The translations under genes were made by a program, and so were the position numbers. Below are positions 49,578 to 58,693 of a stretch of DNA of 64,000 nt, one piece after another. The notes beneath the pieces are model-generated. The model was not told the DNA's origin and did not search any database. It saw nothing but the letters and a program-made list of their open reading frames with translations. Origin of the DNA: Bacillus cereus ATCC 14579 (GTDB taxonomy: Bacteria > Bacillota > Bacilli > Bacillales > Bacillaceae_G). Position 1 is the stretch's first letter. Every line of letters begins with the position of its first letter. The stretch lies in contig NC_004722.1 of assembly GCF_000007825.1 (NCBI RefSeq), positions 421,501 through 485,500 of the forward strand, read 5' to 3'.

Positions 49578-49629
49578 AAGCGCACTTATAATGATAACGA
49601 TTTCATAAATTAAATTAGGGGGAATTAAA

Positions 49630-51132
49630 ATGTTGCAGTTTTTACAACGTATTGGTAAAGCTTTAATGCTTCCGATCGCAGTACTACCAGCAGCAGGATT
49701 ATTGCTTCGTTTAGGGCAACCAGATGTATTTGATATTCCTGTTATGGCACAGGCCGGCGCAGCAGTTTTTGATAACTTAGCACTTATTTTTGCAATTGGT
49801 ATTGCAATCGGTCTTTCAGTGGATGGTAGTGGTGCAGCAGGTCTTGCAGGTGCAATTGGTTATCTTGTTATGAAAAATAGTATTGATGCACTTAGCAAAG
49901 GGTATTCAACTGCTGAATTACAAGGTAAATTAGGTAAAGTCCAAGATTTAATAGGTAATAGCGCAAATGTAGATCCATCTAAGCTTGCGGATACAATGAC
50001 ACAAGTATCTAAGGCTGCTGAATTATCGACTAAAGTAGATATGAAAGTTTTAGGTGGTATTATTGTTGGTGTTATAGCAGGACTTCTTTATAATAAATTC
50101 CATAAGATTAAACTTCCAGAATGGTTAGGTTTCTTTGCTGGAAAACGTTTCGTTCCAATTGTTACATCAGTTGTGATGCTGATATTAGGAATTCTATTTG
50201 CACAAATTTGGCCAACAATTCAAAATGGTATTGATGCATTAGCTCATGGAATTGTTAATTTAGGTGCAATTGGTTCAGGATTATTTGGTTTATTAAACCG
50301 TTTATTAATCCCAATTGGTTTACACCACGTAATGAACACATACTTCTGGTTTGTATTTGGGGACTTTACAAATGCAGCAGGTAATGTTGTTAATGGTGAT
50401 ATTGCTCGTTTCCTTGCAGGTGACAAAACAGCAGGTATGTTTATGACTGGTTTCTTCCCAGTTATGATGTTCGGTTTACCAGCAGCATGTTTCGCAATGA
50501 TTGCAGCTGCTAAACCAGAAAAGCGTAAAGCAGTTACTGGTATGTTAGCTGGTCTAGCATTAACTTCATTCTTAACTGGTATTACAGAGCCTATTGAATT
50601 CTCATTCATGTTCTTATCACCAGTATTATATGGTATTCATGCTGTACTAACAGGTCTTTCTTTATTCATTACAACATCACTTGGCATTCATGATGGTTTC
50701 TCATTTAGTGCCGGTGCAATCGATTATGCTTTAAACTTCGGTATTGCAACAAAACCAGTCTTACTAGCAGGTATCGGTTTAATTTACGCAGCAATTTATT
50801 TCATAGTATTCTACTTCTTAATTAAGAAGTTCGATTTAAAAACTCCTGGTCGTGAAGATGACGATGAGTTAGTTGAAGATGGTGATGCACCAGTTGCAGG
50901 TTCAATTGGTGAAACTTACGTAGCAGCTTTAGGCGGAAAAGAAAACTTAACAGTTATTGATAACTGTGCAACACGTCTACGCTTACAAGTAAAAGATGCT
51001 GGTCAAGTAAATGAAGCAGCATTAAAACGTGCTGGTGCAAAAGGTGTTATGAAATTAAGTAATACTAGTGTACAAGTTATCGTAGGTACAAATGTTGAAT
51101 CTGTTGCCGATGATATGAAAAAACACGTATAA
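49630..51132 (+). CDS. PTS transporter subunit IICB, N-acetylglucosamine/glucose family
   Basis: A 500-residue permease with an N-terminal IIC membrane domain (QRIGKALMLPIAVLPAAGLL) and a C-terminal IIB domain with phosphocysteine Cys446 in NCATRLRLQ. There is no fused IIA domain, so it relies on a IIA from another protein. The IIC sequence resembles NagP/NagE more than PtsG, so N-acetylglucosamine is the favoured substrate. A cre site and a weak NagR-like motif upstream agree with sugar control. TAGGGGGA precedes the ATG. Confidence 0.85.
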   Translation: MLQFLQRIGKALMLPIAVLPAAGLLLRLGQPDVFDIPVMAQAGAAVFDNLALIFAIGIAIGLSVDGSGAAGLAGAIGYLVMKNSIDALSKGYSTAELQGKLGKVQDLIGNSANVDPSKLADTMTQVSKAAELSTKVDMKVLGGIIVGVIAGLLYNKFHKIKLPEWLGFFAGKRFVPIVTSVVMLILGILFAQIWPTIQNGIDALAHGIVNLGAIGSGLFGLLNRLLIPIGLHHVMNTYFWFVFGDFTNAAGNVVNGDIARFLAGDKTAGMFMTGFFPVMMFGLPAACFAMIAAAKPEKRKAVTGMLAGLALTSFLTGITEPIEFSFMFLSPVLYGIHAVLTGLSLFITTSLGIHDGFSFSAGAIDYALNFGIATKPVLLAGIGLIYAAIYFIVFYFLIKKFDLKTPGREDDDELVEDGDAPVAGSIGETYVAALGGKENLTVIDNCATRLRLQVKDAGQVNEAALKRAGAKGVMKLSNTSVQVIVGTNVESVADDMKKHV

Positions 51133-51141
51133 ATAATGAGA

Positions 51142-51200
51142 TAAGAGGATGTCCCAAAAGATTGATAACATCAATTTTTTAGAGGATATCCTCTTTTTTT
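51142..51200 (+). terminator. Terminator of the PTS gene
   Basis: AGAGGATGTCC pairs with GGATATCCTCT (one G-U), with a second small hairpin TTGATAACATCAA in its loop, followed by eight Ts. Confidence 0.85.
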
Positions 51201-51385
51201 TGTTAATAATTTAACGGGAATCTTACTTTTGTAAATTTTCTTTTTCTTTTTTGTACATATAGGTTGGTAATATGTGCAGTGCGTGATAAAGTAGGGATGA
51301 TATAGAATGGATTATCCATAATCTACTAAAACGAATCTTTAGTAGAGGAATTAAATTATTGGTGAGTAAGGGGAAAAAAGCAATT

Positions 51386-52633
51386 ATGGATCAGGAAAAA
51401 AATAATGCGAATGGGAAAGCACATCGGCCGATTGTATACATAAAAAGAACAATCATTCTCGTCTTACTATTATCACTTGTATATTTCATGTATACAAAAA
51501 TTGTTGCGCATAATAAGAAAGAAGAAACTTTAAAAGCGGCAGCAGAAATGAAGAAACAAGAAGAGTTAAAAAAGAAAGAAGAAAAAAAGAAACAAGAAGT
51601 ACAGAAGCAAAAACAAAAAGAGCAGGAAGAACAAATGAAGCAAGCGCAAGCAGCGGAGAAACCTGCTGAAGGACCACCTCAAGAAATTAATGAAAACGCT
51701 CAATTGGACCAGTATTTACAAAACGCAGGATTTAGCGGGACAGCTGTTATTGTGAAGAACGGAAAAGTTCTTCTGAATAAAGGGTACGGTATGGCAAATA
51801 AAGAGCAGCAAGTACCGAATAATTCAGAGACGACTTTTTATATTGGTTCTATTTCAAAGGCGTTTGTAGCAACTGCTATTATGCAATTGAAAGATCAAAA
51901 TAAATTACAAGTAGAAGATACTGTTGCGAAGTATATTCCAGATTTTCCACAAGGTAATAATATTCAGCTAAAACATCTATTAACACATACATCAGGGATT
52001 CCCGAATATGAGCAGGGAAAAGAAGATATTTCTCATGAAGAACTGATAAAGCGGATAGGAAATCAAAAGCGTATTGGTGGTCCGGGAGAGAAGTGGAAGT
52101 ATTCTGATTCGAACTACTCTATACTTGCTTATATTGCAGAGAAGGTAAGTGGGCAGTCACTCGAAGAATATATTAAACAACATATTTTTGCTACTGCGGG
52201 TATGAAACATTCTGGCTTTGGCACAGCGTTAGAACAAACAAGATTCCCATCAACGGGTTATAAAATAGTAAATAATAATATGACAACACCTAATATTCCA
52301 AGCATGTCACAACTTTATGGTTGTGGTGATATATATACGAGTGCACATGATTTATATTTATTTAATGAGGCGTTATACTCTGGAAAATTAATTTCAAAAG
52401 AGAGTTACGATCAAATGTTTACGGGTGGAAAAAAGGATTACGGGTTTGGATGGTACGTAGACCCAGGAAGCTATTCGAATCATGGTGTAATGCCAGGTTG
52501 GAATTGCTTAAACGGATTTAGTAAAAATGGTAGTGTATATGTTGTTTTATTATCTAACATTCAAAATAATATTAAATCATTTGGTAAAGTGAATAATGAC
52601 ATTTATTCGATATTGCGGAATATTGAAGTGTAA
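51386..52633 (+). CDS. Membrane-anchored beta-lactamase/transpeptidase-like serine hydrolase
   Basis: A 415-residue protein: one N-terminal membrane anchor (about 20-40), a Lys/Glu/Gln-rich coiled stretch (about 45-100), and an extracellular beta-lactamase class C-like domain. Catalytic Ser155 and Lys158 lie in GSISKAF, the Tyr motif at 239-243 is YSDSN, and the third box is HGVMPGWN. This fits penicillin-binding-protein-4*-like D-amino-acid or ester hydrolases rather than an antibiotic resistance enzyme. Earlier in-frame starts at 51359 and 51362 exist; ATG 51386 after AAGGGG is preferred but the start is uncertain. Confidence 0.85.
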   Translation: MDQEKNNANGKAHRPIVYIKRTIILVLLLSLVYFMYTKIVAHNKKEETLKAAAEMKKQEELKKKEEKKKQEVQKQKQKEQEEQMKQAQAAEKPAEGPPQEINENAQLDQYLQNAGFSGTAVIVKNGKVLLNKGYGMANKEQQVPNNSETTFYIGSISKAFVATAIMQLKDQNKLQVEDTVAKYIPDFPQGNNIQLKHLLTHTSGIPEYEQGKEDISHEELIKRIGNQKRIGGPGEKWKYSDSNYSILAYIAEKVSGQSLEEYIKQHIFATAGMKHSGFGTALEQTRFPSTGYKIVNNNMTTPNIPSMSQLYGCGDIYTSAHDLYLFNEALYSGKLISKESYDQMFTGGKKDYGFGWYVDPGSYSNHGVMPGWNCLNGFSKNGSVYVVLLSNIQNNIKSFGKVNNDIYSILRNIEV

Positions 52634-52634
52634 G

Positions 52635-52661
52635 AAACTATCCTTTTGGATAGTTTTTTTT
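52635..52661 (+). terminator. Terminator of the beta-lactamase-like gene
   Basis: AAACTATCC pairs with GGATAGTTT around TTTT, followed by Ts. Confidence 0.88.
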
Positions 52662-52789
52662 TATGCTCTGAAACAAATATTTCTTTTAGAAAATGTATGT
52701 CTTACCTATCACAAAAATATCCATTTTGTATACATTAAGATGTATGGATGTAAAATTTTATAATCTAAAAATAATAGGAGGAGAAGTGT

Positions 52790-53191
52790 ATGTGTCTGTT
52801 CAGAAAATATTGGCATAAATTATCAAGATTGTTTAATAGACAATTAGATTATTTTTTAGATAATAAGTTATTGCCTGCTGTGGAAAGACTTTTATTTTCA
52901 CAAAACTTCGCGAGGTTTATTCAAAGAAACTCTAAGCAAGCTACGGAAGAAGTTATTGAATCAAGTAGATTTCAATCTATTATTTGTAACATTTTAAAAG
53001 AATGCAATACATCACCTTTTAAAGAAATTGCAAAGCAGTATTTAGGTAAAAACGTAGAAATTACGGTGACAGTTGGACAATTAACAGGTGTTATTGTAGC
53101 AGTTGGTGATGACTTCTTAACATTGCAAGAAGGAATAGGAACAGAGGTTTTATTACCATTTATAAGTATTATATCAATTAAAGAAGCGTAA
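52790..53191 (+). CDS. Protein with C-terminal Sm-like (DUF2642-like) domain, operon leader gene
   Basis: A 133-residue protein. The N-terminal 80 residues are basic and helical (FRKYWHKLSRLFNRQLDYFL). The last 50 show the small beta-barrel pattern of DUF2642-like domains (YLGKNVEITVTVGQLTGVIV, then LLPFISIISI). The same kind of domain occurs in spore-coat-associated proteins of bacilli. AGGAGGAG precedes the ATG. It is the first gene of a tightly packed six-gene operon with glycosyltransferases, and the next gene encodes a second such barrel. Function unknown. Confidence 0.65.
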   Translation: MCLFRKYWHKLSRLFNRQLDYFLDNKLLPAVERLLFSQNFARFIQRNSKQATEEVIESSRFQSIICNILKECNTSPFKEIAKQYLGKNVEITVTVGQLTGVIVAVGDDFLTLQEGIGTEVLLPFISIISIKEA

Positions 53192-53207
53192 GAAAGGAGA
53201 CTTATAT

Positions 53208-53402
53208 ATGTTATTTACTGATGAATTACGTAACCATGTTGGCGAACTAGTGCAAGTTGTGACAGCTGTAGAAATCATTGCAGGCGTTCTTTTATCTGTG
53301 ACGGATGGGGCAGTAATTGTTCGTACTTCTCCTTCTTATGGACCACCAGAAGATGTAGTTGTGCGTATTCCTATTATTGCTTATGTTCGCTTGGAAGGGT
53401 AA
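53208..53402 (+). CDS. Small Sm-like (DUF2642-like) single-domain protein
   Basis: A 64-residue protein consisting of one beta-barrel-like domain: ELRNHVGELVQVVTAVEIIA, GVLLSVTDGAVIV, then VVVRIPIIAYVRLEG. It starts 17 bases after the previous gene with AGAAAGGAG, and stops 14 bases before the glycosyltransferase start, so it is co-transcribed and probably translationally linked. It may pair with the preceding barrel protein as a scaffold; this is inference. Confidence 0.7.
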   Translation: MLFTDELRNHVGELVQVVTAVEIIAGVLLSVTDGAVIVRTSPSYGPPEDVVVRIPIIAYVRLEG

Positions 53403-53415
53403 GAGTGATACAAGT

Positions 53416-54960
53416 ATGAGAGTGTCAGTTGTTATTCCAGTGCATAATGAAGCAAGTACTTTATCAAAAGTTTTAGTAGAGGTAAGAAAACTCGAACCAT
53501 ATGAAGTTATCATAGTAGATAATGGATCTACAGATGGGACGAAGGAAATAGCATTACAGCATAATTGCCGTGTGATTTATTATAGAGATTCTCTTGGTAA
53601 TGATGTGGGACGGGCAATTGGTGCTAGAGAAGCAAAAGGTGAGATTGTTTTGTTTTTAGATGGTGATATCGTCATGAAAAGTGAAGAATTATACAATTTT
53701 ATTAAAGGAATACGACAAGGGCATGAGATTGTTTTAAATAATTTAACATGGTCCGTTTACTTGAAGATGAGACCGCATTATACGACGGTTGGAAAATATA
53801 TGTTAAATCGTTATTTGAACAAGAAAGAGTTTGTTGTAGGATCTTTAATTGCAATACCACATGCGATAAGTCGTAAAGTGATTGAAAAACTGGGGTGGTG
53901 GAATTTAGCAGATCCAGCATTATTTCAAGCGATGGCGATGTCTAGAGGAGTAGATATTTCTGATATGGCTTCAGTTGATGTCATCTACACAAATAAAGTT
54001 CGACCTGTGCATACTGGTACATCACCTGGCTCTCCTTATCCGAAAGCGACTAGTCGTATTATGGGTGATCATTTGCGAGCTTTACAATACGTAATCGAAA
54101 CATATGGTAAACGCGGTGGTTTTTCAGAGAACAATAGAGATAGAGAGTTTGTAGGAAAGTATAAACCAGTTTTATTACAAAAGAATAAAGCGAAATATAG
54201 TGCCATTATCCCAGTATCAGAAGAGAAAATAACCATAAGGTCTGTTATAAAAGAAGTGAAAGAAGCAGGTGTAGATGAAATTATAGTTGTCGCGAATGGA
54301 GCAGATGTTGAGACTGTTAAACAGGCAAAGCTAGAGAATGTTATTGTTGTTGAATTTACGAAGGCGCTTGGACATAATGTAGCACGAGCAATAGGTGCCA
54401 TGCATGCTACGGCAGATATTTGTTTATTCGTTGATAGTGATCTTGTTATTCCAGCAAAAAAACTCACTCTATTTTTACATGCTGTTGAAGATGGAAATGA
54501 CGTGGTGTTAAATGATTTACAATGCTTATTAGATATGTTTCATCCAGCAGATCCAATTAGTATGGGAAAATACTTTGTGAATTTGATAGCGAAACGACCA
54601 GATTTATGGAATAACTCACTAACTGCTGTACCACATGCCATTCATAAGAAGGTAATAGAGAAAATAGGATATGATTCCCTTATCATTCCGCCATTAGCAC
54701 AAGTGAAAGCTATTTTAGAAGGATTCTCTATTACAACAGTAGAGTTAGTAGATGTTATAAAAACAAATCGCGTACGTCCAGAGCAACACGAATTTGTAAA
54801 TGGGCGTATTTCAGCATTTGATCGTATTTTCGGTGATCAACTTGAAGCGGTTGCGTATTTATTACAATGTACGGACGAACGTGGTGGTTTTACAGATGGA
54901 GATAGAGATAGAGATGTAATTCAACAATTGAGAAGGGAAGAAGAGAATACAAATGAATAG
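53416..54960 (+). CDS. Tandem-domain GT2 glycosyltransferase 1
   Basis: A 514-residue protein made of two GT-A (GT2) domains. Domain 1: VSVVIPVHNEASTLSKVL, DNGSTDGT, DxD at 82-84 (FLDGDIV), and the end RGGFSENNRDRE. Domain 2: YSAIIPVSEEKITIRSVI, DSD at 340-342 (FVDSDLV), and RGGFTDGDRDRD. Both share LGNDVGRAIGA/LGHNVARAIGA and xxGDxLxA motifs, so they arose by internal duplication. The domains resemble glucosyl-3-phosphoglycerate-synthase-like GT2s. There is no membrane segment. ATG 53416 is used; the stop codon overlaps the dehydrogenase start by eight bases. Confidence 0.85.
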   Translation: MRVSVVIPVHNEASTLSKVLVEVRKLEPYEVIIVDNGSTDGTKEIALQHNCRVIYYRDSLGNDVGRAIGAREAKGEIVLFLDGDIVMKSEELYNFIKGIRQGHEIVLNNLTWSVYLKMRPHYTTVGKYMLNRYLNKKEFVVGSLIAIPHAISRKVIEKLGWWNLADPALFQAMAMSRGVDISDMASVDVIYTNKVRPVHTGTSPGSPYPKATSRIMGDHLRALQYVIETYGKRGGFSENNRDREFVGKYKPVLLQKNKAKYSAIIPVSEEKITIRSVIKEVKEAGVDEIIVVANGADVETVKQAKLENVIVVEFTKALGHNVARAIGAMHATADICLFVDSDLVIPAKKLTLFLHAVEDGNDVVLNDLQCLLDMFHPADPISMGKYFVNLIAKRPDLWNNSLTAVPHAIHKKVIEKIGYDSLIIPPLAQVKAILEGFSITTVELVDVIKTNRVRPEQHEFVNGRISAFDRIFGDQLEAVAYLLQCTDERGGFTDGDRDRDVIQQLRREEENTNE

Positions 54961-56194
54961 TAGTAAAGTAGCTATTATTGGGCTAGGGTATGTTGGCCTT
55001 CCTTTAGCGGTACATTTTGCAGAAAGAGGGCATACAGTACTTGGATTAGATAAAGATATTAGAAAAATAGACTCAATTATAAAAGGAGAAAGTTATATTC
55101 CGGATGTTTCTTCTAAAGAGTTACAAAGTTTATTGACGAAAAAAAAATTAACAGTAAATACACCGGATCAAGGCATTGCTGATTTTCAAAATAGTGATTA
55201 TGTTATTGTCACTGTCCCGACTCCAATTAATGAACAAAGAGAACCAGACTTAAGTGCCCTCATTTCAGCTTCGCATTATATACAACAAAACCTTCAAAAA
55301 GGACAAACCTTCATTTTTGAAAGCTCCACATATCCAGGCACACTTGAAGAAGTCATCCTACCTATTATTTCTCAAAATGGTAAAAAGGTAGGGGAAGATT
55401 TCTATATCGGATATTCCCCTGAGAGAATTGATCCAGCAAATAGTCAATATTCAGTTCAAGCTATTCCAAAAGTTATTAGTGGACAAACAGAAAAGTGTAA
55501 ACAAAAGGTACAGGATTTATATAGTACCATTTTTGACGAAGTTGTACCTGTTAGCTCTCCGAAAGTAGCAGAGATGTGCAAGCTATTTGAAAATATTCAG
55601 CGCTTAGTTAACATTTCTTTAGTAAATGAACTAAACACACTATGTGAAAGTTTAGGCATTGATTTTTATGAGGCCATTGAAGCGGCATCTACAAAACCAT
55701 TTGGGTTTACTCCGTATTGGCCAGGGCCAGGGATAGGGGGACACTGTATTCCCGTAGACCCTTTATATTTTCAATGGAGAATAAAAAAGAATGGGGCAAT
55801 TAGTCAATTAATTGAGGCTGCACATATAATTAATGAAGAAATGCCAGAGAAAATGGTCCGGAAAGTAAAAAGTGTGGTGCAATTACCTGCAACGGTGTTA
55901 ATTGTAGGGATTGCGTATAAAAAAGATGTAAATGATTTGAGAGAATCACCAGCGTTACCGATTATTCAATTATTAAGAAATCAAGGATACGAGATAGAAT
56001 ATCATGATCCTTATATTTCTTCCGCAGAAATTGGAGATAAGGTGTACCAATCTGTTTCTTTAGATGAAGAAAAAGTTAAAAAAGCGGATTGTATTTTAAT
56101 TTTAACGGATCATTCTAATATTGATTGGAAGCTTTTTAAAGGAATGGATCGAGTAATAGATACACGCGGGATTGTAAAGAAGGTGAGTAAATGA
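54953..56194 (+). CDS. UDP-sugar 6-dehydrogenase (UDP-GlcNAc/UDP-Glc type)
   Basis: A 413-residue nucleotide-sugar dehydrogenase performing a four-electron oxidation of the C6 hydroxyl with NAD. The NAD motif is GLGYVGLPLAVHF, and catalytic Cys265 lies in GPGIGGHCIPVDPLYF. The WPGPG and IPVDP context resembles UDP-N-acetylhexosamine dehydrogenases (WbpA/WecC) more than UDP-glucose dehydrogenases. It overlaps both neighbours (ATGA-type), so it is translationally coupled with the upstream glycosyltransferase and the downstream decarboxylase-like gene. The expected product is a UDP-uronic acid. Confidence 0.88.
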   Translation: MNSSKVAIIGLGYVGLPLAVHFAERGHTVLGLDKDIRKIDSIIKGESYIPDVSSKELQSLLTKKKLTVNTPDQGIADFQNSDYVIVTVPTPINEQREPDLSALISASHYIQQNLQKGQTFIFESSTYPGTLEEVILPIISQNGKKVGEDFYIGYSPERIDPANSQYSVQAIPKVISGQTEKCKQKVQDLYSTIFDEVVPVSSPKVAEMCKLFENIQRLVNISLVNELNTLCESLGIDFYEAIEAASTKPFGFTPYWPGPGIGGHCIPVDPLYFQWRIKKNGAISQLIEAAHIINEEMPEKMVRKVKSVVQLPATVLIVGIAYKKDVNDLRESPALPIIQLLRNQGYEIEYHDPYISSAEIGDKVYQSVSLDEEKVKKADCILILTDHSNIDWKLFKGMDRVIDTRGIVKKVSK

Positions 56195-57156
56195 GTAAGA
56201 AATGTTTAATTACAGGTGGGGCCGGATTTATCGGGTCGCATTTAGCTGAAGAGTTGATGAGAAGAGGTTATGAGGTCACTGTTGTGGATAACTTTTATAA
56301 AGGTAAAAATAAGTACCATAAAGAGTTAATGAAAGAAATCCGTGTTATTCCAATAAGTGTTTTAGATAAAAATTCTATTTATGAATTAGTAGATCAGCAT
56401 GATGTCGTGTTTCATTTAGCAGCAATTTTAGGTGTGAAAACAACAATGGAAAAAAGTATAGAGCTCATAGAAACGAATTTTGATGGGACAAGAAATGTTT
56501 TACAAGCAGCGTTAAAAGGAAAGAAGAAAGTAGTTTTTGCTTCTACTTCAGAAGTATATGGTAAGGCCAAGCCGCCTTTCTCTGAAGAGGGAGATCGATT
56601 GTACGGGGCAACTTCTAAAATTCGTTGGAGTTATGCAGTTTGTAAAACGTTGGAAGAGACATTATGTTTAGGGTACGCATTAGAAGGTTTACCAGTAACG
56701 ATTGTTCGATACTTTAATATTTATGGTCCAAGAGCGAAAGATGGTCCATATGCAGGAGTAATCCCGCGATTTATCCGCGCGGCACTGCAAGGAGAAGACA
56801 TTCTCGTATATGGAGATGGAAAGCAGACACGTTGTTTTACGTATGTAAGTGATGCGGTAGAGGCAACGATTCGGGCAATGGATGAGAAGGTAAATGGTGA
56901 GATTATTAATATAGGTTCTGAGAATGAAAAGAGCATAAAAGAAGTAGCAGAAGTAATTAAAAAATTAACGAATTCTTCTTCGAAGATTGTCCAAGTGCCT
57001 TTTGAAGAAGTATATCCTCATGGTTTTGAAGAAATTCCAAATAGAAGACCAGATGTAACAAAATTAAAAGAGCTTGTTCAATTTCAGGCGAAAGTAACGT
57101 GGGAAAACGGATTGAAGGAAACAATTAAGTGGTTTCGTGAACAAAACAATGGCTAA
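56191..57156 (+). CDS. NAD-dependent epimerase/dehydratase, UDP-uronate decarboxylase type
   Basis: A 321-residue extended SDR enzyme: GGAGFIGSHLAEEL (NAD), STSEVYG, and catalytic Tyr148/Lys152 in KIRWSYAVCK, with RYFNIYGPR and the late NRRPDVTKLK. The RWSYAVxK variant is typical of UDP-glucuronate decarboxylases. Coupled to a UDP-GlcNAc-type dehydrogenase, the pair recalls the B. cereus-group enzymes that make UDP-N-acetyl-xylosamine from UDP-GlcNAc; UDP-xylose or a C4 epimer are alternatives. It overlaps the dehydrogenase by four bases and the next glycosyltransferase by eight. Confidence 0.82.
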   Translation: MSKKCLITGGAGFIGSHLAEELMRRGYEVTVVDNFYKGKNKYHKELMKEIRVIPISVLDKNSIYELVDQHDVVFHLAAILGVKTTMEKSIELIETNFDGTRNVLQAALKGKKKVVFASTSEVYGKAKPPFSEEGDRLYGATSKIRWSYAVCKTLEETLCLGYALEGLPVTIVRYFNIYGPRAKDGPYAGVIPRFIRAALQGEDILVYGDGKQTRCFTYVSDAVEATIRAMDEKVNGEIINIGSENEKSIKEVAEVIKKLTNSSSKIVQVPFEEVYPHGFEEIPNRRPDVTKLKELVQFQAKVTWENGLKETIKWFREQNNG

Positions 57157-58693
57157 GTCATTATCTGTTATTATTCCTGCATGTAATGAGGTCGATACGA
57201 TTTCAGACGTTATTCAATCGGTAAGACCATTAAATCCAGTAGAAATCATTGTAGTAGCAAACGGTTGTAATGATGGAACAGAAGATGTTGCAGATCGTTT
57301 AGGGTGTAAAGTAATCAAGCATACAGAGCTACTAGGGAACGATGTTGGACGTGCAGTCGGCGCAAAACATGCGATAGGTGATGTATTACTATTCATAGAT
57401 GGTGATTTTGCTATTCCAACTTCAAAATTAAAATTATTCCTTAATCCGATTTTATACGATCAGGCAGATGTAGTTTTAAATAATTTGGATGCATTATTTT
57501 TAAAAAGGCAAAAAACCACTTCTATTACAGTATGGCGCCAAATATTAAATGCAATGTTAGAGCGTGAAGAATTAAAAATGAATTCTTTATTAGATGTACC
57601 TCATGCGCTGACGAAAGAAGTCGTTCAAAGCATCGGATATGAATGTTTTGTTAATCCTATTGTGGCTCATTTACGCCTAGTTCAAAGTAAATGGAGAATT
57701 AGTCGTCATTGTGCTATTGACGTTATTACGCCGAATAAATTTCGTCCATTCCAGCATGCTGCATATGGGACAAATCTTTCCCAATCTGAAAAAAGAATGA
57801 TAGGTGATCATATAGAAGCAGTAGCAGAACGGATATTAAGCAGTGATGAGCGCGGAGGATATTATGATGGAAATAGGAAAAGGGATAGTGTCTATCATAC
57901 TTTAAGTTTTGAAGAGTTTTATCAAGGGTGGGGTGTTACATCTGATTTCTATAAAGGAAAGCAACTATCGGTTGTTATTCCCGTACAAGATGAAGAGAAA
58001 ACAATTGGAAACGTTATAGAAGAGCTTCGCAAAATTGAACCCTTCGAAATTATCGTTGTCGTAAATGGTTCGTCAGATAAAACGAAAAAAATTGCAAAAG
58101 ACAAAGGGGCAACGACAATTGTATATAAAGAAGCACTCGGAAATGATGTGGGGCGCTCACTTGGAACGTATTTTGCAAAAGGAGAAATTGTGTTATTTAT
58201 AGATGGCGATTTTGTTATTCCAGCGAGTGAGCTATATCCTTTTGCGAAAGCTATTGCAGATGGAACAGATGTTGCATTAAATGATCTAAATCATTATTTA
58301 GATTTAAGAGTACCGCTTCATCTTGTAACTGCATTTAAATATGCATTAAATTTAGCTTGTGATAGAAAAGATCTAGGCGTAGGCTCTCTTATCGCTGTAC
58401 CGAATGCGTTTAGCCGTAAGTGTTTGAAAGAAATTGGGTATAGATCTTTACTGGCGCCGTGTGTAGCCCAAGTGAAAGCTATTCTTTCAGGATTTGAAGT
58501 TGCATGTGTAAGTCGTGTTGAGGTCGATAAGATGAACCGTATTCGTCCCAGTGAACATTTTGCTAAAATAGGTCATCCACCAGCTGTACTTCGAATTATA
58601 GGTGATCATATAGAAGGACTAGATCAAATAATTGCATTAACAGACAATCGTGGCGGATTCTATGATGGCAATAGAAAAAGAGATGTTTTATAG
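57149..58693 (+). CDS. Tandem-domain GT2 glycosyltransferase 2
   Basis: A 514-residue protein, exactly the length of its paralogue at 53416 and with the same two-GT2 layout. Domain 1 has LSVIIPACNEVDTISDVI, DGD at 84-86 and RGGYYDGNRKRD; domain 2 has LSVVIPVQDEEKTIGNVI, DGD at 352-354 and RGGFYDGNRKRD. Both contain LGNDVGR. ATG 57149 overlaps the end of the epimerase gene by eight bases; a GTG at 57137 is an alternative. It is the last gene of the operon, followed by a terminator. It probably transfers the sugar made by the two preceding enzymes. Confidence 0.85.
   Translation: MAKSLSVIIPACNEVDTISDVIQSVRPLNPVEIIVVANGCNDGTEDVADRLGCKVIKHTELLGNDVGRAVGAKHAIGDVLLFIDGDFAIPTSKLKLFLNPILYDQADVVLNNLDALFLKRQKTTSITVWRQILNAMLEREELKMNSLLDVPHALTKEVVQSIGYECFVNPIVAHLRLVQSKWRISRHCAIDVITPNKFRPFQHAAYGTNLSQSEKRMIGDHIEAVAERILSSDERGGYYDGNRKRDSVYHTLSFEEFYQGWGVTSDFYKGKQLSVVIPVQDEEKTIGNVIEELRKIEPFEIIVVVNGSSDKTKKIAKDKGATTIVYKEALGNDVGRSLGTYFAKGEIVLFIDGDFVIPASELYPFAKAIADGTDVALNDLNHYLDLRVPLHLVTAFKYALNLACDRKDLGVGSLIAVPNAFSRKCLKEIGYRSLLAPCVAQVKAILSGFEVACVSRVEVDKMNRIRPSEHFAKIGHPPAVLRIIGDHIEGLDQIIALTDNRGGFYDGNRKRDVL

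Larger units (their letters stand above)
49305..49629. other. Intergenic regulatory region upstream of the PTS gene
   Basis: 325 bases between divergent glsA and the PTS gene. No gene is seen. It holds an extended -10 promoter within an inverted repeat (49393-49430), a HutC/NagR-like motif ACATCTATACAACT (49526-49539, weak), a cre site (49562-49577) and a second TATAAT (49587-49592) close to the PTS gene. Confidence 0.6.
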
